A stretch of DNA of 64,000 bases from Prorocentrum cordatum (Eukaryota > Sar > Dinophyceae > Prorocentrales > Prorocentraceae), in assembly GCA_963575745.1 (NCBI GenBank), contig CAUYUJ010017777.1, positions 47,501 to 111,500 of the forward strand. The letters are read 5' to 3'. Positions 60,960-64,000 of the stretch are shown here, in pieces. Each line of letters opens with the position of its first letter. Position 1 is the first letter of the stretch. The notes under the pieces are model-generated. The model did no database searches. It was not told the origin of the DNA and saw only the letters and a program-made list of their open reading frames with translations. Made by a program: the position numbers and the translations under genes.

Positions 60960-61340
60960 CCCGAGGAGTCGCCCGGCTAGGAAGGTTGAGATCAAGACGG
61001 TACCGCAGGACTTCGATTTCCTGGGCATCAAGACGAAGTTGCAGAAGGCCGGTCTCGAGGACATTCCCGTGGTGATCAGGTGTCGGAGCGTGTGCTGAGG
61101 CACTACAGTCCAGGAGGGCAGGCAGATTACTAAGGACGAGGCGAACAAGAGGGCCAGCGGCATCGGCTACTACGTGGACCCTGAGTCTATCGACGGACGT
61201 CTGAGGATGCGAGGAGCGTGCTGCAGCGTTGAGAGAGAAGGCAAAGGCCATGTTGGCAGCCTCAGTGAGTTAAGTTCAGGACAGATAGATTACGGTTTCC
61301 TCTTTCATATTCCAGTGCACTCCTGGTGAGCGGTTCGCCT
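60960..61340 (+). other. Open fragments after the copia RNase H end; unassigned
   Basis: A different frame continues with RKVEIKTVPQDFDFLGIKTK and LQKAGLEDIPVVIRC to a stop at about 61,098, then ITKDEANKRASGIGYYVDPE. The frames look protein-like (conserved-looking hydrophobic spacing) but match nothing I can name. Probably decayed coding sequence. Confidence 0.3.
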
Positions 61341-61999
61341 TCATGAAGCTACTCCATATTTCCATGTTGCAGCGAGCGACTCGATTTGATGAAGTCGATG
61401 GTTTGCTGGTTTCATCCGTTCGAGCTCCAGATGGCATCTGGCAGGAAGAAGGAGCTGACGGACTGCGTGCGTTCCTACCATATCCCATCCTCCGCCCGTA
61501 CACGTACGTCCTCTACTGAGTTCCTGAGGCTTCCTGAGATGTTGACCGAGGGGCCCACATATGCGTGCCAACCAACCAGGGGCTGCCCCTTTTTATATAG
61601 GCCAACCAGGGGCCGCGTGGTGAGGCCCGACTGGGGCCCGTGCACTTGAGGACCTCTGGAGAGCCTTCTGGAGGTCCGCTGCCCGCCGCCGTTTGGCTCT
61701 GCGGGCCCCGCAAGGCCCTTGACCACTTTACGGTATTCCGCCCGGCGGGCGGCTGATGTGTTCTGGCGCCGCGCGCTGGAGAGAGAGAGAAAAGCATCCT
61801 GATCGCTTTGCGACTCCGCTATGTCCCAAACCCCCGATACCCGCCCTCCTCGTCTTCGATCGTACCCCCTCTAGGGGCAAATTTTTCTGACCTGCCCCGC
61901 ATATTGGGCGCAGCCCCTAAAAGAGCAAGAGGGATGAGAAAGGAGAGAAAAAGAGAGAGAGAGAGAGAGAACAAAAAAAAACTATCTCTTGGAGAGGGA
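61341..61999. other. No recognised gene
   Basis: A short direct repeat of CCAACCAGGGGC at 61,569 and 61,604, a GAGAGAGA tract near 61,955-61,970, and an A-run at 61,973-61,981. Confidence 0.45.
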
Positions 62000-62232
62000 A
62001 GGAACTATGCTGGGGCCACGAAGGGCAGCAATGGAGCCACTGAGGGCACGAGCGACTGGGGGCCACGAAGGGCGAACATATGGGCCACAAAGGGGCAACG
62101 AGAGGGCCACTGAAGGCATCGGGGGGGAGGCACACGGGGCTACACTGGGGCCACGAATGGCAGCAATGGGGCCACTGAGGGCACGAGCGACTGTGGGCCA
62201 CGAGGGGTGTGTATATATATATATATATATAC

Positions 62233-62276
<44 letters not shown>

Positions 62277-62395
62277 GTGTGCCACAAAGGGCAGCGAGGG
62301 GGCCACTGAGGGCACCAGCGGGGCCACTGAGGGCAGCAGTGGGGCCACTGAGGGCACAAGCGGCTGGGGGCCACGACGGGCATATATCGGAGGTG
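62000..62395 (+). repeat. GGGCCACTGAGGGCA minisatellite
   Basis: Imperfect units of the type GGGCCACTGAGGGCACGAGC and GGCCACGAAGGGC repeat through the segment. They resume at 63,975-64,000 (GGGCCACAAAGGGCC), so the composite repeat copy at 62,396-63,948 is embedded in this minisatellite. Confidence 0.8.
62211..62270. repeat. (TA)n microsatellite
   Basis: About 60 bp of TA with single ACA/GTA interruptions. A similar TA tract (63,959-63,974) follows the other side of the composite repeat. Confidence 0.95.
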
Positions 62396-63139
62396 CGAGG
62401 GTGAGATCGAAGTGGAACGGAGAGCCCCCATACTGGGAAATCGGTTTCGGTTTCGTGTTCGTGCGTGCCACGCGTGAGGGCGAGGCGAAACTGCGTGGGC
62501 GGGCGAGAAGAAAGTCTCCTCCGGCTGAAGCGCGGCCGGACCAAATGATTCCTTTCCGGGGGCCGGTAGCCCGCGGTGTCCCGCCCGTGTCCCGCCTCTG
62601 GCTGAGGCGCGGCTGGACCAAATGTTTCCTTCCCGGGGGCCGGTGGCCCGCGGTGTCCCGCCGGTGTCGCGCCGGTGTCCCGTCGGTGTCCCGATGATGA
62701 TGATGATGATGGTGATGATGATGGTGATGATGATGATGATGCTGATGATCATGATGGTGTCGATGATGTCGATGATGATGATGACGGTGATGATGATGAT
62801 GATGGTGGTGATGATGGTGTCCCGATGATGATGATGATGATGATGATGATGTTGACAATCTTGATGATGATGATGATGGTGGCGATCATGATGGTGTCCC
62901 GATGATGATGGTGATGGTGATAATGATGATGATGATGGTGATGATGATGATTCTGACGATGATGATGGTGTCCCGATGATGATGATGTTGATGATCATGA
63001 TGATGCTGATGATGATAGATGATGATGATGAGATGATGATGATGATGGTGTCCCAATGAGGATGAAGTTGATGATGATGTAGTTGATGATGATGGTGTCC
63101 CAATGATGATGGTGTTGATAATGACGATGGTGGTGTCCC

Positions 63140-63180
<41 letters not shown>

Positions 63181-63467
63181 CGATGATGTTGATGACGAGG
63201 GTGATGATGTGATGATGATGATGTTAATGAGGGTGGCCCGATGATGATCATGATGATGTTGATGTTGGTGATGATGGTGTCCCGATAGAAATGATGATGG
63301 TGATGATGATGCTGGTGACGATGATGATGGTGTCCCGATGACGATGTTGTTGATGATGATGGCGTCGCGATGGTGATGGTGATGTTGCTCATGATGATGA
63401 TGATGATGATGATGATGAGATGATGACGGTGGTGGTGTTCCGATGATGATGATGCTGATGGTGTCCC

Positions 63468-63501
<34 letters not shown>

Positions 63502-63590
63502 GTGACGATGATGGTGTCCCGATGATGATGATGGTGATGACGATGATGTTGATTATGATGGTGATGAAATGATGATGACGATGGTGTCCC

Positions 63591-63627
<37 letters not shown>

Positions 63628-63948
63628 TCGTTGATGTTGTTGATGATGCTGATAACGTTGATTGTGAGATCGATTGTGATACCGATAGTGAGATCGATAG
63701 TGAGACCGAATGTGAGATCGACTGTGAGATCGATAGTGGGATCGATAGTGACATCGATTGTGAGATCGATGGTCAGATCGATTGTGAGATCGATCGAATG
63801 AAATAAATCGAGTGATACCGATCGAATGAGATCGATAGAGCAAGACAGATAGTGAGACCGATAGTGAGATCGATAGTGAGACCGATCGAGTGAGACGTTG
63901 GTTCCTCCCCCCCCGAACCTCCTTATCACCCGAAGGGTGGTCGTATAA
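62396..63948 (+). repeat. Composite interspersed repeat, copy 2
   Basis: Same modules and order as 34,144-35,556. A GC-rich leader (62,396-62,690) has a tandem GGCTGA-GCGCGGC-GGACCAAATG unit. The GATGATGAT/GTCCCGATGATG array (62,690-63,655) follows, then the GTGAGATCGATT array (63,660-63,890), and the same terminal block GAGACGTTGGTTCCTCC ... GTGGTCGTATA. The arrays differ in length, but the leader and terminal blocks are nearly identical. Confidence 0.87.
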
Positions 63949-64000
63949 GTGTGTGTGTGTATATATATATATATGTGGGCCACAAAGGGCCTGCGCCGGG
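63949..64000. repeat. (TG)n(TA)n tract and minisatellite remnant at window end
   Basis: GTGTGTGTGTATATATATAT followed by GTGGGCCACAAAGGGCC, matching the TA tract and minisatellite on the other side of the composite repeat. Confidence 0.8.

Overview
The window looks like repeat-rich nuclear DNA from a dinoflagellate. This is inference. It rests on high GC content, the absence of any intact host gene, and retroelement families (a tyrosine-recombinase retroelement with a methyltransferase-like module, and very large Ty1/copia and Ty3-type elements) whose domain orders I know from dinoflagellate genomes. Two unrelated LTR families also carry a short sense-strand match to the 3' end of the dinoflagellate spliced leader. 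I recognise no rRNA, tRNA, CRISPR array or complete host gene.

Layout: 0-8.8 kb holds degenerate repeats, minisatellites and one broken minus-strand reading frame. 8.8-13.42 kb is the 5' half of a tyrosine-recombinase (DIRS-like) retroelement on the plus strand (gag-like, RT, start of RNase H, methyltransferase-like). It is cut at 13,424 by a complete minus-strand Ty3/gypsy-type LTR retrotransposon (13,425-31,744; LTRs of 600 and 599 bp; 4-bp target duplication). The host element resumes in the same reading frame at 31,749 (RNase H C-terminus, then recombinase, to 33,453). Inside the Ty3 element, an insertion of about 3.2 kb made of a 48-49 bp tandem array and a large foldback separates the HH and CC halves of the integrase zinc finger.

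34.1-35.56 kb and 62.4-63.95 kb are two copies of one composite repeat (a GC-rich module, a GAT array, a GAGATCGAT array and a shared 3' end). 37.3-39.45 kb and 54.82-55.4 kb are the two halves of a minus-strand copia-type element. They are split by a second minus-strand copia element of 15.4 kb (39,456-54,818; two 237-bp LTRs; primer-binding site like initiator tRNA-Met; 5-bp target duplication with one mismatch). 55.4-62.4 kb is mostly microsatellite and minisatellite plus the 3' end of another copia element.

The inner copia element is the most unusual object. Between gag and protease it encodes a tRNA 2'-phosphotransferase (KptA/Tpt1)-like domain and a RING-H2 finger. Between protease and integrase it has one or two degenerate methyltransferase-like modules. 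Its sense strand also carries over 20 dispersed hairpins with 5-bp stems, covarying inner base pairs and mostly GNRA tetraloops. All the retroelements are broken by frameshifts or stops, so they are probably fossil copies, but domain order is clear in each.
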